Shown: positions 48,612-58,277 of the stretch, one piece after another
How the letters are laid out: the number at the start of each line of letters is the position of its first letter
Numbering within the stretch: position 1 is the first letter of the stretch
Source of the DNA: Gammaproteobacteria bacterium
GTDB lineage: Bacteria > Pseudomonadota > Gammaproteobacteria > HK1
NCBI GenBank assembly: GCA_021773795.1
Contig: JAJFJT010000027.1
Span: 1 to 64,000 of the forward strand
Direction: 5' to 3'
DNA length: 64,000 bases
Notes under the pieces: model-generated
What the model saw: the letters and a program-made list of their open reading frames with translations, nothing else
Database searches by the model: none
Told to the model about the DNA's origin: nothing
Position numbers and translations under genes: made by a program

Positions 48612-50465
48612 TCAGACACCCGCCTCCACCGCAATTTCAGCCAACTTCTCGGCTTGTCTATGCTGCCGCTGTTCCTGCTGCAAGGCCCACATACGGGCAT
48701 AAAGTCCCTGTTTTTCCAGTAGCGCGCGGTGGTCACCGCGTTCACTGATACGACCTGACTCCATTACCAGGATTTCATCGGCATCTACCACGGTGGATAA
48801 ACGGTGGGCGATCACCAGGGTGGTGTGATTGGTGGCTACTTCGCCGAGGGCGGCCTGGATGGCCTGTTCGGAATGGCTGTCCAAAGATGACGTTGCCTCA
48901 TCGAAGATGAGTATTTTAGGATTCTTGAGAATTACCCGGGCGATGGCGACGCGCTGCTTTTCACCACCGGAAAGCTTAAGCCCGCGCTCCCCTACCACGG
49001 TGTCATAGCCCTGCGGCAGGGAAGCAATGAAGTCGTGGATGTGCGCCAGCCGTGCCGCCTGTTCCACCTCTTCCTGGGACGCTCCCGGCCGTGCATAGAC
49101 GATGTTGTAATGGATGCTTTCATTGAACAACACGGTGTCCTGGGGAACGATGCCAATAGTCCCGCGCAGGCTCTGCTGGTTGACCTTGCGAAGATCTTGG
49201 CCATCAATGGATATGCTGCCTTCAGTAACCTCGTAAAAGCGAAACAGCAATCGCGCCAGGGTTGATTTCCCGGCGCCGCTTGGCCCGACAACTCCGGTCT
49301 TCTTGCCTGCGGGAATGCGAAAATCTACCGCGTGCAAAATAGGTCGGTCCGACTGATAGGCGAAATGCACATTCTGGAAGTGCACCTCACCGCCAGCAAT
49401 CGCCAGGTCCGCCGCCCCAGGTGAGTCCTTGATCTCCACCTCTTCAGCAAGCAGGCGGGCCACCAGCTCGATATCGGTAAAGGCGTATTTTATCTGCCGA
49501 TAAACAATGCCGAGCATGTTGAGCGGAATGAAGAGTTGCAATAAAAAGGCATTAACCAGAACCAAATCACCCAGGCTCAACTCTCCCGCTATCACCCCCT
49601 GAGTGGCAAGAAACATGATGAGAGTGACCCCGGCCGCGATAATCGCACCTTGGCCAAAGTTGAGCGCGCACATAGATGTCTGGGTCTTCACCGCCAAACC
49701 TTCCCAGCGCCCTAGAGTTTTATCGTAGCGGTCGGTCTCCAGCGCTTCGTTGCCGAAGTATTTCACTGTCTCGTAGTTGATCAGACTGTCTACCGCCTGA
49801 CTGTTGGCCTCGGAATCCAGGGCATTCATTTCCTGACGGTAATGGATGCGCCATTCGGTAACTGCAAGGGTAAAGAGAACGTATACGACCACGGTGCCAA
49901 AGGTGCTCACCGCGAATTGCCACGGATAGCCGCTAAACAGAATGCCGCCCACCAACAGAAACTCCAGTGCCGTCGGAAAAATGCTGAAGGCCAGGTAGTT
50001 GAGCAACGAACTCAGACTACGGGTGGCACGCTCAAGATCCCGGGAGATGGCACCGGTTTTACGCTCCAGATGGTAACGCAGCGCCAGGGTATGAAGGTGC
50101 GTAAGCACCTTGCCCGAAAGGCGGCGCATGGTGTGGTAACGCACCTTGGCGAAAATCGCATCACGCAGTTCGTTAAACAACGAGCTGGCGAGGCGCAAAG
50201 CGCCGTAGCCAAGCACCAGCACGACCGGCAATAGCAACATCTCCTGCTCTCTACCCTCCAGCATCTCCACGATCTGCTTGAGCAACAGGGGCACACCCAC
50301 GCTGGCCAGCTTGGCGAGAATCAGGCAGGCAAGGGCGATAAACACGCGCCCGCGAAACTCCCATAGCAGGGGCAAAAACTGGCGCAGATTATTCCAGTCC
50401 GAGCGCAGGCCCGGGCTGGGCCCAGCGGAATCCTGTCGGTGGTGTGGGGTAGGACGGTAGACCAT
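48612..50465 (-). CDS. Atm1-type ABC exporter (fused permease-ATPase)
   Basis: About 617-residue half-transporter. Six membrane helices precede an ATPase domain with Walker A GPSGAGKSTLARLLFRFY, signature LSGGEKQRVAIARV and Walker B ILIFDEATSSLDS. The sequence SLINYETVKYFGNE in the membrane domain is typical of Atm1/HMT1 exporters of glutathione-linked sulfur or heavy-metal complexes. The frame is open to 50576, but a TATAAT at about 50482-50487 lies just before the candidate ATGs at 50477 and 50465, so the long start is unlikely. Confidence 0.88.
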   Translation of the reverse strand: MVYRPTPHHRQDSAGPSPGLRSDWNNLRQFLPLLWEFRGRVFIALACLILAKLASVGVPLLLKQIVEMLEGREQEMLLLPVVLVLGYGALRLASSLFNELRDAIFAKVRYHTMRRLSGKVLTHLHTLALRYHLERKTGAISRDLERATRSLSSLLNYLAFSIFPTALEFLLVGGILFSGYPWQFAVSTFGTVVVYVLFTLAVTEWRIHYRQEMNALDSEANSQAVDSLINYETVKYFGNEALETDRYDKTLGRWEGLAVKTQTSMCALNFGQGAIIAAGVTLIMFLATQGVIAGELSLGDLVLVNAFLLQLFIPLNMLGIVYRQIKYAFTDIELVARLLAEEVEIKDSPGAADLAIAGGEVHFQNVHFAYQSDRPILHAVDFRIPAGKKTGVVGPSGAGKSTLARLLFRFYEVTEGSISIDGQDLRKVNQQSLRGTIGIVPQDTVLFNESIHYNIVYARPGASQEEVEQAARLAHIHDFIASLPQGYDTVVGERGLKLSGGEKQRVAIARVILKNPKILIFDEATSSLDSHSEQAIQAALGEVATNHTTLVIAHRLSTVVDADEILVMESGRISERGDHRALLEKQGLYARMWALQQEQRQHRQAEKLAEIAVEAGV

Positions 50466-50657
50466 AAGGGCGGGCATTATAGCCGTGAAGTCAGGGAGCC
50501 TCTGATTTATTCTGGACGAAGTTGATTGTGATTCAAAATGTTCAACTTTGAGGCGCTGATCGCGCGTAATAGGCAATTATTGCGAAGATCATTAACAAAA
50601 AAGATGGGCATTTTGGGCACAAAATACGAGTTCATGAATGGATTAGAGATTCCCTTA

Positions 50658-51362
50658 CTAAGCCGGCGGGAAAAAGCGTGCGCTCATGCGTTCGCAATAA
50701 GCGACTAGATTGGCCTGGTCGAGGGTGTAAGCCTTCAGTTTTGACTCCACCGGCGGTTGCATGATGTTGGCCAGTATCCCGTAGGCACAGCAGTCCACCC
50801 GCACCGGTTCCTCGCCCATGAGAAAGGACTTTTCACCCATCAGGGTGGAGAGTGCATCGATATCACGACAACCGAGGGCGTAGACCTCATCGCGTGGCCG
50901 TTCGGCAAGGCCCTGGGCTTGTAGCATGCTGCGTACCTGGCGCTGGGCTATACCGGGCAGATAGGCCGACAGCGGAAAGCCCAGATCGCCGAAAAAGGTG
51001 CGGCGCACCACTCGCCAATTGGCGGGCACCATCCAGCGGCTGTAGAGTATGATCCCGTACAGATGATCCTCCAACAAACGCTCAATAGCCTCGCACACCG
51101 CGCCCTGCTCGGCGGACAGGCCGGCATCCATATCCAGCCGAAACTGCTGCTCCAGGTAACGGATAGCCGCCGAAGAATCCGTTAACGTCTTGCCGTCCAC
51201 CACCAGCGAGGGCAACTTGGCGCCAGGGGCTTTGCCCGGGCTGGAGACAGTTCGCACGGCGTATTCAAGCCCGGCAAAACGCAAGAAAGTTTCCAGCTTC
51301 ATACAAAAGGGGCTGGGATTGGGGAGACCAAAGGCCGGGGGAAATTGGTAAAGCTCTATCAT
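50658..51362 (-). CDS. Glutathione S-transferase family protein
   Basis: 234 residues: N-terminal thioredoxin-like domain with NPSPFCMKLETFLRFAG and LPSLVVDGKTLTDSSA (cis-Pro and Ser-Ser GSH contact), then a helical C-terminal domain. It resembles the metaxin/failed-axon-connection GST subgroup. It overlaps the ROK kinase start by four bases and is the last gene of that pair. Substrate unknown. Confidence 0.88.
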   Translation of the reverse strand: MIELYQFPPAFGLPNPSPFCMKLETFLRFAGLEYAVRTVSSPGKAPGAKLPSLVVDGKTLTDSSAAIRYLEQQFRLDMDAGLSAEQGAVCEAIERLLEDHLYGIILYSRWMVPANWRVVRRTFFGDLGFPLSAYLPGIAQRQVRSMLQAQGLAERPRDEVYALGCRDIDALSTLMGEKSFLMGEEPVRVDCCAYGILANIMQPPVESKLKAYTLDQANLVAYCERMSARFFPPA

Positions 51363-52279
51363 GCTTTATTCATCCGGGCATGATCCGCGGGCCATAACCA
51401 GGCCGCACCGCGTACCCCACTGGAATCTCCAAAACGTGGTGGTGTTAGCCGCGTATCCATGTGGTCGGAAAAAACAAAATTGCCCCACAGCCCGGGCACA
51501 TTTCCGTAAAGTCGTTTGATATTGGACATACCACCGCCAAGCACGATGACCTCCGGGTCGAAGATGTTGATCACGTGCGCCAGTGCCCGGGCCAGGCGTT
51601 CCTCGTAACGATCGAGGGCGGCAGCAGCAGCTGCATCTCCGCCATCGGCCAGCGCGACAATCTCCTTGGCGGTGAGGGTTTGCCCCGTGGCTTCGTCAAA
51701 TTCACGGGCAAATCCCGGCCCTGAGAGAAAGGTTTCGAGGCAGCCCATACGCCCACAATAGCAGCGCACACCGGGCCACTCTTCGGGCCGTGGCCACGGC
51801 ATGGGGTTGTGGCCCCACTCCCCGGCAATGGCATTGGGGCCGGTGAGCACCTCGCCACGCACCACCAGGCCACCGCCGGTGCCGGTGCCGATGATCACGC
51901 CGAATACACTTTCCGCGCCCGCCGCTGCACCATCCACCGCCTCGGAAAGGGCAAAGCAATTGGCATCATTGGCGGTGCGTACCGGCCGCCCAAGGGCGTT
52001 AGCGAGATCGCGATCCAGAGGGTGTCCAATGAGGCGGGTGGAGTTGGCGTTCTTGATGAGGCCGCTGGCGGGCGAGATGGCCCCCGGCGCCGCCACCCCT
52101 ACCGATCCCTGGCACCCAAGCTTTGTTTCGATGCCCGCCACCAGGCCAGTGATGGCGTCGAGGGTATCCTGATAGCTGCTTTGTGGCGTCGGCACCCGCT
52201 GCCGTGCCAGTTCCTCGCCCTGTTCTGACAGGGCAATGGCCTCGATCTTGGTGCCTCCGAGATCTACTCCTATACGCAT
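51359..52279 (-). CDS. ROK-family sugar kinase (fructokinase-like)
   Basis: 306-residue ROK kinase. N-terminal phosphate loop IGVDLGGTKIEAIAL, catalytic Asp in TANDANCFALSEA, second loop IGTGTGGGLVV, and zinc motif CYCGRMGCLETFLSG are intact. Length and motifs fit Mak-type fructokinase or N-acetylglucosamine kinase; the sugar cannot be decided. Diverges from the membrane protein gene at 52421. Confidence 0.9.
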   Translation of the reverse strand: MRIGVDLGGTKIEAIALSEQGEELARQRVPTPQSSYQDTLDAITGLVAGIETKLGCQGSVGVAAPGAISPASGLIKNANSTRLIGHPLDRDLANALGRPVRTANDANCFALSEAVDGAAAGAESVFGVIIGTGTGGGLVVRGEVLTGPNAIAGEWGHNPMPWPRPEEWPGVRCYCGRMGCLETFLSGPGFAREFDEATGQTLTAKEIVALADGGDAAAAAALDRYEERLARALAHVINIFDPEVIVLGGGMSNIKRLYGNVPGLWGNFVFSDHMDTRLTPPRFGDSSGVRGAAWLWPADHARMNKA

Positions 52280-52420
52280 GTGCTTCCGTCCTTATCCATG
52301 TGGCGAGCATCTGCACCGCCGTCCCCGCACATGATCCCAACGTGCCCCCGCCGGTGCAAGTTCCCCATCGTTGATCGCGTACACTATCCACCTACGGCGC
52401 GTTTAACCGGAGACCTTCAT

Positions 52421-52936
52421 TTGTACGCCCTGATTCGACCCTTTCTGGAGCTATGCTGGCTGCGTAGCGGCCCCCAGCATCTGCCAACCTCGACCCTGCT
52501 CATGGAGCTCACGCTCACGGCCCACGCCCTGGCCGCCTTTTTGCTCTCGTTAGCCTATCTGGCCCCAGCCCGAGCCTTGGCCGCCGGACTGGCAGAAACG
52601 GCGCTACTCGCAGTCTTCGTCACCATAGTGCTCTATCTCCCAGGCCACCTACCGCGCTATCGCCAAACCCTCACGGCACTCGCCGGCACCGGCGCCATGC
52701 TCAGTCTGCTGGCCATCCCCGTCACCCACTGGCTACACACCGCCAAGGCGGCCGCCGATCCCACTGGTGCGCCCGCATTATTACTGCTGGGACTGGTAGG
52801 CTGGAGTCTGGCCATCACTGCCCATATCCTGCGCCACGCCCTCAATTGTGTGTTCACCCGGGGGTTAGTGCTTGCAGTGGTATTTTCCTGGCTTTCCATC
52901 ATTATCATGAACCAGTTATTTCCACTGGCCAGCTGA
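52421..52936 (+). CDS. Four-helix membrane protein upstream of mpl
   Basis: 171 residues from a TTG with GGAG nine bases upstream. The N-terminal YALIRPFLELCWLRSGPQHLP precedes four likely helices, from LTAHALAAFLLSLAYLAPA to VLAVVFSWLSIIIMNQLF. An ATG at 52505 would cut the conserved-looking N-terminus. mpl follows nine bases downstream. Function unknown. Confidence 0.7.
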   Translation: MYALIRPFLELCWLRSGPQHLPTSTLLMELTLTAHALAAFLLSLAYLAPARALAAGLAETALLAVFVTIVLYLPGHLPRYRQTLTALAGTGAMLSLLAIPVTHWLHTAKAAADPTGAPALLLLGLVGWSLAITAHILRHALNCVFTRGLVLAVVFSWLSIIIMNQLFPLAS

Positions 52937-52945
52937 TCCTAGAAC

Positions 52946-54313
52946 ATGCACATTCATATACTCGGCATCTGCGGCACCTTCATGGCGGGAGTTGCCACCC
53001 TGGCACGCGAATTGGGACATCGAGTCACCGGTTCCGATGCGCATGCCTACCCGCCCATGAGTACGCTGCTGGATGGGCTCGGCATTGAAGTCACCGAGGG
53101 CTACGACCCGGCACAACTGGATCCCGCGCCGGATCAGGTGGTCATCGGCAACGCCCTGTCACGCGGCAATCCGGCGGTGGAATATGTACTGAACCGCGGG
53201 CTGCGCTACACCTCCGGCCCCGCCTGGCTGGCGGAAAACCTGCTGGCTGATCGCTGGGTGCTGGCGGTATCCGGCACCCACGGCAAGACCACCACCGCCA
53301 GCCTCATCGCCTGGATACTGGAATACGCAAATCTGAACCCCGGCTTTCTCATCGGCGGCGTGCCCGGCAATTTCGGCCTCTCCGCCCGCCTTGGCGATGC
53401 GCCCTTCTTCGTAGTGGAGGCGGACGAATACGACACCGCCTTTTTCGACAAACGCTCCAAGTTCGTCCACTACCATCCGCGCACCCTGGCGATTAACAAC
53501 CTTGAATACGACCACGCCGATATCTTTCCGGATCTCGCGGCCATCAAGACCCAGTTTCACCATCTGGTCCGCACCGTTCCCGGCAACGCGAAAATAATTC
53601 ACCCTGCCGAAGATCCGTCCGTAGCCGAGGTACTGGAAATGGGCTGCTGGACCCCGCGCGAAGACTTCGGCCTGGGTGCCGGTCAGTGGCAGGCACGGTT
53701 GCAAGCGGACGATGGCAGCTGCTTCGAAGTGTGGCTGGAAGGCCAATGTGCCGGCACCGTGAACTGGCCCCTCATCGGCAACCACAATGTACTCAATGCG
53801 CTGGCGGCCATCGCATCAAGCCGCCATGCTGGTGTACCGGTCGCCGTTGCCTGTGAAGCATTAGCGGAATTCCAGGGCATCAAACGCCGCATGGAGGTAC
53901 GCACCAGGGTGGCCGATATCACCCTCTACGATGATTTCGCCCATCACCCCAGCGCCATCGCCACCACCGTGGCTGGCCTTCGCCAGCACATTGATAACGG
54001 ACGTATCCTCGCCATCCTCGAACCCCGTTCCAACACCATGCGCCTTGGGGTACATCGCGATACCCTGGGCCCTGCTCTGGCCAAAACCGATCTTGCCTGG
54101 CTCTACCAACCTCCGAAACTCGGGTGGGACCTCGGCACCGTGGCGGCAGGAAGAGAAAACGAGATTCAAATTGTCGAACAACTCGATACCCTGATCGATA
54201 CCATTGTCCAGGAGGCCCGTCCTGGGGATCACCTGCTCATAATGAGTAATGGTGCCTTTGGTGGCCTTCATGATCGACTTGAAACGAGCCTGAGGAAACA
54301 TCATGACTGCTAA
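52946..54313 (+). CDS. mpl: UDP-MurNAc:tripeptide ligase (murein recycling)
   Basis: Reattaches the recycled tripeptide L-Ala-gamma-D-Glu-meso-DAP to UDP-MurNAc. 455-residue Mur ligase: [22 protein letters not shown] loop [34 protein letters not shown] and [18 protein letters not shown]. The [14 protein letters not shown] stretch separates Mpl from MurC. It overlaps ubiX by 11 bp. Confidence 0.96.
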   Translation: MHIHILGICGTFMAGVATLARELGHRVTGSDAHAYPPMSTLLDGLGIEVTEGYDPAQLDPAPDQVVIGNALSRGNPAVEYVLNRGLRYTSGPAWLAENLLADRWVLAVSGTHGKTTTASLIAWILEYANLNPGFLIGGVPGNFGLSARLGDAPFFVVEADEYDTAFFDKRSKFVHYHPRTLAINNLEYDHADIFPDLAAIKTQFHHLVRTVPGNAKIIHPAEDPSVAEVLEMGCWTPREDFGLGAGQWQARLQADDGSCFEVWLEGQCAGTVNWPLIGNHNVLNALAAIASSRHAGVPVAVACEALAEFQGIKRRMEVRTRVADITLYDDFAHHPSAIATTVAGLRQHIDNGRILAILEPRSNTMRLGVHRDTLGPALAKTDLAWLYQPPKLGWDLGTVAAGRENEIQIVEQLDTLIDTIVQEARPGDHLLIMSNGAFGGLHDRLETSLRKHHDC

Positions 54314-54923
54314 CTCTGCTATCGCGTTGGCCATGACCGGCGCCTCCGGCGCCGCCTATGGCCTGCGACTATTAGAGCAGTTACTTGGGGCTGGAGAACA
54401 AGTGTATTTCATGCTCTCTGACCCGGCTCGCATGGTGCTGGATATGGAACTGGGGCTAAAGCTGCCCACCCGCCCGCGTGCCATCCAGAAGATTCTCGGC
54501 GAACGCTACGGTGCCCAGCCGGGCCAATTCACTGTGTTTGGCCGCGAGGAATGGATGGCCCCGGTGGCAAGCGGCTCCAATCCACCGCGCGCGCTGGTGG
54601 TCTGCCCCTGCACCAGTGGCACGCTGGCTGGCATCGCCGCGGGACTGAGCAGCAACCTCATCGAACGCGCTGCCGACGTGGTACTCAAGGAACAACGGCA
54701 ACTCATCCTGGTACACCGCGAAACCCCGCTCTCGGAACTGCATCTGAAAAACATGCTGCAGCTCGCCCGCATGGGCGCGGTGATCATGCCCGCCAATCCG
54801 GGCTTCTATCAAAAACCAAAAGAAATCGCCGACCTGGTGGATTTCATGGTGGCGCGCATCCTCGACCATCTGGAGATCGAACACGCGTTACTGCCGCGCT
54901 GGGGGGAACCCGATGGCGACTGA
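54303..54923 (+). CDS. ubiX: Flavin prenyltransferase UbiX
   Basis: Makes prenylated FMN for UbiD decarboxylases of ubiquinone synthesis. 206 residues with [40 protein letters not shown] and the C-terminal [20 protein letters not shown]. It overlaps mpl upstream and the LON-domain gene downstream by 11 bp each, so all three are probably translated together. Confidence 0.96.
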   Translation: MTANSAIALAMTGASGAAYGLRLLEQLLGAGEQVYFMLSDPARMVLDMELGLKLPTRPRAIQKILGERYGAQPGQFTVFGREEWMAPVASGSNPPRALVVCPCTSGTLAGIAAGLSSNLIERAADVVLKEQRQLILVHRETPLSELHLKNMLQLARMGAVIMPANPGFYQKPKEIADLVDFMVARILDHLEIEHALLPRWGEPDGD

Positions 54924-55500
54924 GGCGGAATTTCCGCTATTTCCACTCAACACCGTGCTGTTTCCCGGTGGTCTGCTACCACTGCAAATCTTCGAGCCGC
55001 GCTATCTGGATATGGTCAGTGCCTGCATGCGCGAGGAAACGGGCTTCGGGATCTGTCTGATTCGTGAAGGTAGCGAAGTAGGTTATGCGGCACAGACCTT
55101 TGATATCGGCTGCTACGCCCGCATCGTTGACTGGCAGCAGGGCGAGAACGGTCTTCTGGAGATCACCGTACACGGGGAACAGCGCTTCCAGCTGTTTTCC
55201 ACCCACGTAGACAAAAACCAGCTCATACAATGCCGGGCGGGTTTTCTTGAGCAAACCCCACCGACGCCGCTACCAGCCCGCTTCCAGGATCTGACTATGC
55301 TGCTAAAACAGATCCTCGCTGAACTATCACCCGACTATGAAATTCCCACCCATTATGATGATGCCCAGTGGGTGACCTCCCGCCTCACAGAATTCCTGCC
55401 GCTACCGTTACCACGCAAACAGGAGCTGCTGGAGACCGACGATGTCGTCCGCAAACTGCATTTCCTGGAACGCCTGGTACATGGCTCGGTACGGCACTGA
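54913..55500 (+). CDS. LON substrate-binding-domain protein
   Basis: 195-residue protein consisting of the Lon N-terminal (substrate-binding) domain only: [20 protein letters not shown] and [18 protein letters not shown], without ATPase or protease parts. Such stand-alone domains are common in gammaproteobacteria and of unclear function. Last gene of mpl-ubiX-LON. Confidence 0.9.
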   Translation: MATEAEFPLFPLNTVLFPGGLLPLQIFEPRYLDMVSACMREETGFGICLIREGSEVGYAAQTFDIGCYARIVDWQQGENGLLEITVHGEQRFQLFSTHVDKNQLIQCRAGFLEQTPPTPLPARFQDLTMLLKQILAELSPDYEIPTHYDDAQWVTSRLTEFLPLPLPRKQELLETDDVVRKLHFLERLVHGSVRH

Positions 55501-55532
55501 ATTCAGAAGAATATCGCCGTAAATGAGCTTCA

Positions 55533-55671
55533 GGGTGCCTCTAAAAATTCAAGTTTCCAGGCAAGACAAGGCATGTTAAAAAAGTTGAGCGCAGCATGTA
55601 GTTGATATGTAAGCCTAACGTTTTTGCGAGAAACGCCGTATTGCGACGATAGTGTATTTCTAGAGGTACCC
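55533..55671 (+). repeat. Interspersed palindromic element, copy 3
   Basis: 139 bp, same orientation as the 22464 copy. Ends GGGTGCCTCTAAAAATTC and GTGTATTTCTAGAGGTACCC are inverted repeats. The central hairpin CATGT-AGTTG-ATATG keeps pairing through one G-T wobble. The right end stops one base before the stop codon of the AEC transporter gene (55673). Confidence 0.85.
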
Positions 55672-55672
55672 T

Positions 55673-56620
55673 TCAGCCAATCCCCGCACCGCCGAGCAGT
55701 GTTAACCACAGGGTAATCGTCGCAATAGACAGCACAGTGGAAAGCAGCAGTGCACCGGCGGCAAGCCCGGTAGCACGGTTGTACATCGCCGCAAAAATAT
55801 AGATATTGAGCCCCGCTGGCATGGCCGCCGTCACCACCGCCGCGCGGACAAATTCAGGCGACAACTCGAAGACATGCTGCGACAACACATAGGCAATGCC
55901 CGGATGTACCAGCAGCAACAGTACCGAGACCATCAGTGCCTCACTCGCCTCCGCCCGCATCCGGTATCGCGTCAATGCAGCGCCGATGCTGAACAGGGCC
56001 GTTGGCAAGGTGGCGGCGGCCAGCATCACCAGGGCGGCGGCAATGGGCTCAGGTATCTGGATCTCCAGCACATTGAGTGCCAGACCGGTCAGGATGCCGA
56101 TCATCAGCACATTCGAAAACACGCCGCTCAGCGTCCGGCGCGCGGTGGTCTTCATATCCGCCCCGTCCCGGCGGGCAATCTCCATGCAAATCATGCCAAT
56201 GGTGTAGAGCAGGGGCGCGTGCAGAGCAATGATCCCGAACATCGGCTGGGTCGCTTCCTCACCATAGGCGCGGGTCATGATAGCCAGCCCCACCAGCACC
56301 GTGTTTGAGAACAAAGCAGAAAAACCCACCGCCACGGCCTCACCAGCCGTACGTTTCCAAAACTTGCGGGCCAGGATCATTCCCAGCACGAAGCAAGTGA
56401 GTGCACCCGTGTAAAAAGAGACCAATATCCGCCACTCAAAGGCCATGGCGAGATCGATGCGGTACATGGCATTCAATAACAAAGCCGGGATGGCGAATTT
56501 GATCACGAAGGCGATCAACCCGTCGATGCCGGCATCGGGAAAAAGCTTGGTGCGGGTCGCCACGTAACCGGTTGCGATAATAAGAAAAACCGGCAGGACG
56601 ACGTTCAGAACGGCAAGCAT
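55673..56620 (-). CDS. AEC-family transporter (auxin/malonate efflux type)
   Basis: 315-residue membrane protein with about ten helices in two five-helix halves, as in the AEC family: LAVLNVVLPVFLIIATGYV, then VGFSALFSNTVLVGLAIMTRAYG, and the second half FSNVLMIGILTGLALNVL. The family exports dicarboxylates, auxin-like acids or other organic anions; substrate unknown. The ATG at 56620 is preferred to a GTG at 56653. Confidence 0.88.
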   Translation of the reverse strand: MLAVLNVVLPVFLIIATGYVATRTKLFPDAGIDGLIAFVIKFAIPALLLNAMYRIDLAMAFEWRILVSFYTGALTCFVLGMILARKFWKRTAGEAVAVGFSALFSNTVLVGLAIMTRAYGEEATQPMFGIIALHAPLLYTIGMICMEIARRDGADMKTTARRTLSGVFSNVLMIGILTGLALNVLEIQIPEPIAAALVMLAAATLPTALFSIGAALTRYRMRAEASEALMVSVLLLLVHPGIAYVLSQHVFELSPEFVRAAVVTAAMPAGLNIYIFAAMYNRATGLAAGALLLSTVLSIATITLWLTLLGGAGIG

Positions 56621-56752
56621 GGAAAGCCTTTTTCCGAGAGGAGCTGAAGACACACGTAAGCATTAGACCCTGCGAAGTGTAGCCGACGCATGGCGGCCAG
56701 CTCCTATTCGGTCACATCAGCGAATGGTTATATGGTTTGGGATTTTAACCGC

Positions 56753-57706
56753 TCACTTTTCCATGGCCACCCTTCCCCGCGCTTGCGGGTTGTGGGGAGA
56801 ATAGTCGAGCAGCTCCCAGCGAAACTGGCGTGGCAAGGAGGTCTCCACCCAGTGCTCGATTTCAAGCTCCCAATAGCGACCAGTGCCACCGGTCTCATCG
56901 TCTGGATCATTTTGGTTCCATTGGATTTTCGCACGCCCCGAGAGTTGCAGAACACGATCACCTTCGAAGTCCACAAACACCACACCGGCATGAGGATAGG
57001 CGGCAAAGTTTCCAAGCGTATTGAACATGCTATTGCCGGCATAGTCGGGAATGCGCAGATGATGCTTGTCCAGCGTACGAACAAATCCCGGTTGACCGCC
57101 CCGATGTGAGGCATCGACCCCATGCCCGGGGTTAGCACTGGCGACAAAAAACGTGTCCGCTGAGGCAATCAATGCGCTCTGTTCTTCCGTTAGCGCAACC
57201 CCGCGGCTCGACTCATTCGCGAGCACCGGGTCCGATGTACCGGGTTTAGAGAGATGACGACGCTGTATATATTTGGGGCAGTTCGGGTAGGCCTGTTCCA
57301 CTGCCAGTTCAAATCGAGAATCATCAACCTTGTGGATACGCCCGCTGATACGCAACCGGCGGCGGGTCGCCAAGTCGATGACTAATACGCCTATCTGGTT
57401 GTCCGTCTCGATGTTAATCCACAGAGGATCCGCCTGTGCAGAGCGACGTTCTGTAACATTCAACTCCACGCTACGTTCATCCGGGGCGGTCAGAAACCCG
57501 GGTTCACCCATCAGGACAGAAGCCCATACGTTGCCGTCAACATCAAGGCTGCCGATAACAGCTATCGACTGCTGGGCAATGAATCGCACCGCACCTTTGG
57601 GGATGGTATCGGCAATCACGGCACCATTACGTTGCGCCCACTCCGCCTCATTCGCACTTCGTTGTGCGAGCAATTCACCTTCGTGGTAAGGGTTATCTAT
57701 TTTCAT
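56753..57706 (-). CDS. Pyridoxamine-5'-phosphate-oxidase-like FMN protein
   Basis: 317 residues with two split-barrel segments: AVRFIAQQSIAVIGSLDVDG and FFVASANPGHGVDASHRGGQ, followed by NSMFNTLGNFAAYPHAGVVF. This is the layout of the larger PNPOx-like flavoproteins, some fused to ferredoxin domains, though none is fused here. Function unknown; it lies 60 bp from the DsrE-like gene on the same strand. Confidence 0.85.
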   Translation of the reverse strand: MKIDNPYHEGELLAQRSANEAEWAQRNGAVIADTIPKGAVRFIAQQSIAVIGSLDVDGNVWASVLMGEPGFLTAPDERSVELNVTERRSAQADPLWINIETDNQIGVLVIDLATRRRLRISGRIHKVDDSRFELAVEQAYPNCPKYIQRRHLSKPGTSDPVLANESSRGVALTEEQSALIASADTFFVASANPGHGVDASHRGGQPGFVRTLDKHHLRIPDYAGNSMFNTLGNFAAYPHAGVVFVDFEGDRVLQLSGRAKIQWNQNDPDDETGGTGRYWELEIEHWVETSLPRQFRWELLDYSPHNPQARGRVAMEK

Positions 57707-57766
57707 GGCTATAGCTCCCGATCAGAAGGGGCCGGGAAAAGGGAAACAGCACCCGGCCCCTAGGCC

Positions 57767-58141
57767 TCAAAACGTCAATACTGTGTAGCCGTCTGCCACC
57801 AGACTTTGCAGGCTAGGCAGGCCGCTGGTACCTGGAATCGGATTGTCCTTGATGAGATCAAAACCCGACCTCTCTACCTCCTCAGTCGCACCGAACACAT
57901 CCGCACAGCCGCAAGACACCCCCGCAACCACATCCTTAACCTGCTCAAACAACTCATGGACTGGATGATCCGGATTAACCACCTCGCCGACCCATCGCGT
58001 CCCGGCGCCATGGAACAGGATGGTCACTTCGTCACCATGCTGCTTAAAGTCATAGGCTGCGGCCAAGGCATTGAACACCCGTCCCAACGCCTCATCTGAT
58101 CCGGACTTAGGGTCCGAAAGAATCAAGATTGCTGCTTTCAT
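57767..58141 (-). CDS. DsrE-family small protein
   Basis: 124 residues of the DsrE/DsrF-like fold: KAAILILSDPKSGSDEALGR at the N-terminus, VTILFHGAGTRW, and a cysteine pair in VSCGCADVFGATE that may carry persulfide. It differs from the dsrE at 44803. The open frame reaches 58453, but the ATG at 58141 has GGAG nine bases upstream. It diverges from the LysR gene and is a candidate target of it. Confidence 0.85.
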   Translation of the reverse strand: MKAAILILSDPKSGSDEALGRVFNALAAAYDFKQHGDEVTILFHGAGTRWVGEVVNPDHPVHELFEQVKDVVAGVSCGCADVFGATEEVERSGFDLIKDNPIPGTSGLPSLQSLVADGYTVLTF

Positions 58142-58248
58142 CGCTTGTATCTCCTTCAGTAGAAAAGTTTGTAAATCACGGCGGTGCCGCGTGAAATAAA
58201 TACTGGAAGATTCGCTCATCGGAATAAATGCATAAATATTCATTTCAC

Positions 58249-58267
58249 TACTCCGATAAACGGAGTA
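58249..58267. promoter_or_regulatory. Putative LysR operator
   Basis: TACTCCG-ATAAA-CGGAGTA: perfect seven-base arms and a five-base spacer, containing a T-N11-A LysR box (T58252 to A64 of the same stretch, 58264). It lies 11 bp before the LysR ATG and overlaps its GGAG ribosome-binding site, and is about 110 bp from the divergent DsrE-like start. It fits autoregulation plus control of the divergent gene. Confidence 0.6.
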
Positions 58268-58277
58268 ATGTTTCGAA

